The notes beneath the pieces are model-generated. The model saw only the letters and a program-made list of their open reading frames with translations. It did no database searches and had not been told where the DNA came from. A stretch of 64,000 nucleotides of DNA from Pseudeuparius sepicola (taxonomy: Eukaryota; Arthropoda; Insecta; Coleoptera; Anthribidae): positions 18,075,647-18,139,646 of the forward strand of contig OY987298.1 of NCBI GenBank assembly GCA_963920635.1, given 5' to 3'. This document shows, in pieces, positions 63,458 to 64,000 of this stretch (position 1 is its first letter; every line of letters begins with the position of its first letter). The position numbers and the translations under genes were made by a program.

Positions 63458-64000
63458 GTGTGTCTGGTTTTTCGTGTTAACACCCCTGAAAATCTAAGTA
63501 GGATAAGCGGACACCACAGCGTTATCAGGACACCCTAAAACCCCCACATACCAAATTTGAAGAAAAAATATGTAGGGTGTTCCATTCTGCAGGGTGTCAA
63601 AGTTGAGCAAAATAGGAATTTTAAAGACATCTGGCGCGTCAAGTGTGCCATGGAATCCCCTCAAAACAGTTGAATGGTCAATAGGACCACTAAAGGTGTT
63701 GGTGTGCAAAGGCCCAATACGAAATATACAGAGTGTTCTTATCTGTGCCATCTCAAATTACTGAATTTTTGGAACTTTATACGGGTCAAAAATCGAGTAT
63801 ATCAAAACCGCTACACACACTATAAACGAACTAAATCTAAAAAATACAGAAGTCTGCCAGTCAGTAAGTCCATATCAGTTAAGGTGGCTGGTGTGCCACA
63901 ACAGGAAACGCGCAGAAAATGTATCATCTTAGACAGTGACTTTGTTGAGTAAGGTCCAATAATTTAAATTGTTTTTATTTGTTAGTTGGCATTTTGTAAA
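63458..64000 (+). repeat. Dispersed repeat, copy 4 (runs off the window)
   Basis: Begins TACAGTGTGTCTGGTTTTTC, the inverse of the end seen at 13765-13787. It then follows 12820-13280 closely (GGTGTCAAAGTTGAGCAAAA, GTGCCATGGAATC, AAAATACAGAAG, TTAGTTGGCATTTTGTA). Confidence 0.75.

Overview
This is AT-rich eukaryotic DNA, almost certainly from an insect. It contains remnants of Tc1/mariner, hAT, piggyBac, P-element/THAP-like and Crypton-like DNA elements, an R4/Dong-type LINE, a Ty3/Gypsy LTR element and many short foldback elements (MITEs). This mix is typical of repeat-rich insect genomes (beetle, hemipteran and lepidopteran all remain possible). I found no intact host protein gene, no rRNA and no prokaryotic feature. 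The window reads as intergenic or intronic DNA filled by repeated transposon insertion. Four GC-rich islands (21.6, 30.6-31.0, 37.6-37.9 and 57.8-58.0 kb) are the best candidates for host regulatory DNA.

Layout. 0-4.2 kb: a repeat copy, a mariner transposase remnant, a 5'-truncated Dong-like LINE bracketed by (TAA)n and a chimeric transposon remnant. 4.37-9.25 kb: a nearly complete Ty3/Gypsy element on the minus strand with ~240-bp LTRs, a tRNA-Trp primer site, gag, a canonical -1 frameshift heptamer and a pol broken by two stops and two frameshifts. It sits inside a tRNA-like repeat that also occurs inverted next door. 10.7-17.4 kb: foldback elements nested in one another. 17.5-23.2 kb: a ~2-kb palindrome, a full-length DD37D mariner-type element, its internally deleted derivative, a GC island and a TTAA-flanked MITE. 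23.3-39.7 kb: hAT remnants (one with a heat-shock-like promoter), two interlocked palindromes, a retroelement-like insertion with hammerhead-like ends, a 122-bp tandem array, THAP and Crypton-like fragments, and more MITEs. 54.8-64 kb: an hAT MITE, a short hairpin, a GC island and a palindrome carrying a nearly intact Tc1 (DD34E) element.

The most striking object is a 13.7-kb near-perfect palindrome at 40175-53895. Both ends begin 5'-AGTAGAGATAC and are flanked by a 6-bp target duplication, TGTACC. It therefore looks like a single transposed unit with inverted repeats longer than 5 kb. AG termini with 6-bp duplications are the signature described for Polinton/Maverick elements, but no Polinton protein (pPolB, integrase, ATPase, capsid) is present. 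Each arm carries the same 96-aa ORF overlapping a 33-aa ORF by ATGA, a 108-bp tandem array apparently built from a piece of that ORF plus a piggyBac-like terminus, and a separate piggyBac-like end. A decayed piggyBac element occupies the loop. The outer arms are nearly identical while the inner arms have diverged. The palindrome appears to have landed inside a DUF4817-type mariner-like element.

All assignments are by eye from sequence and translations. No database search or folding was run.
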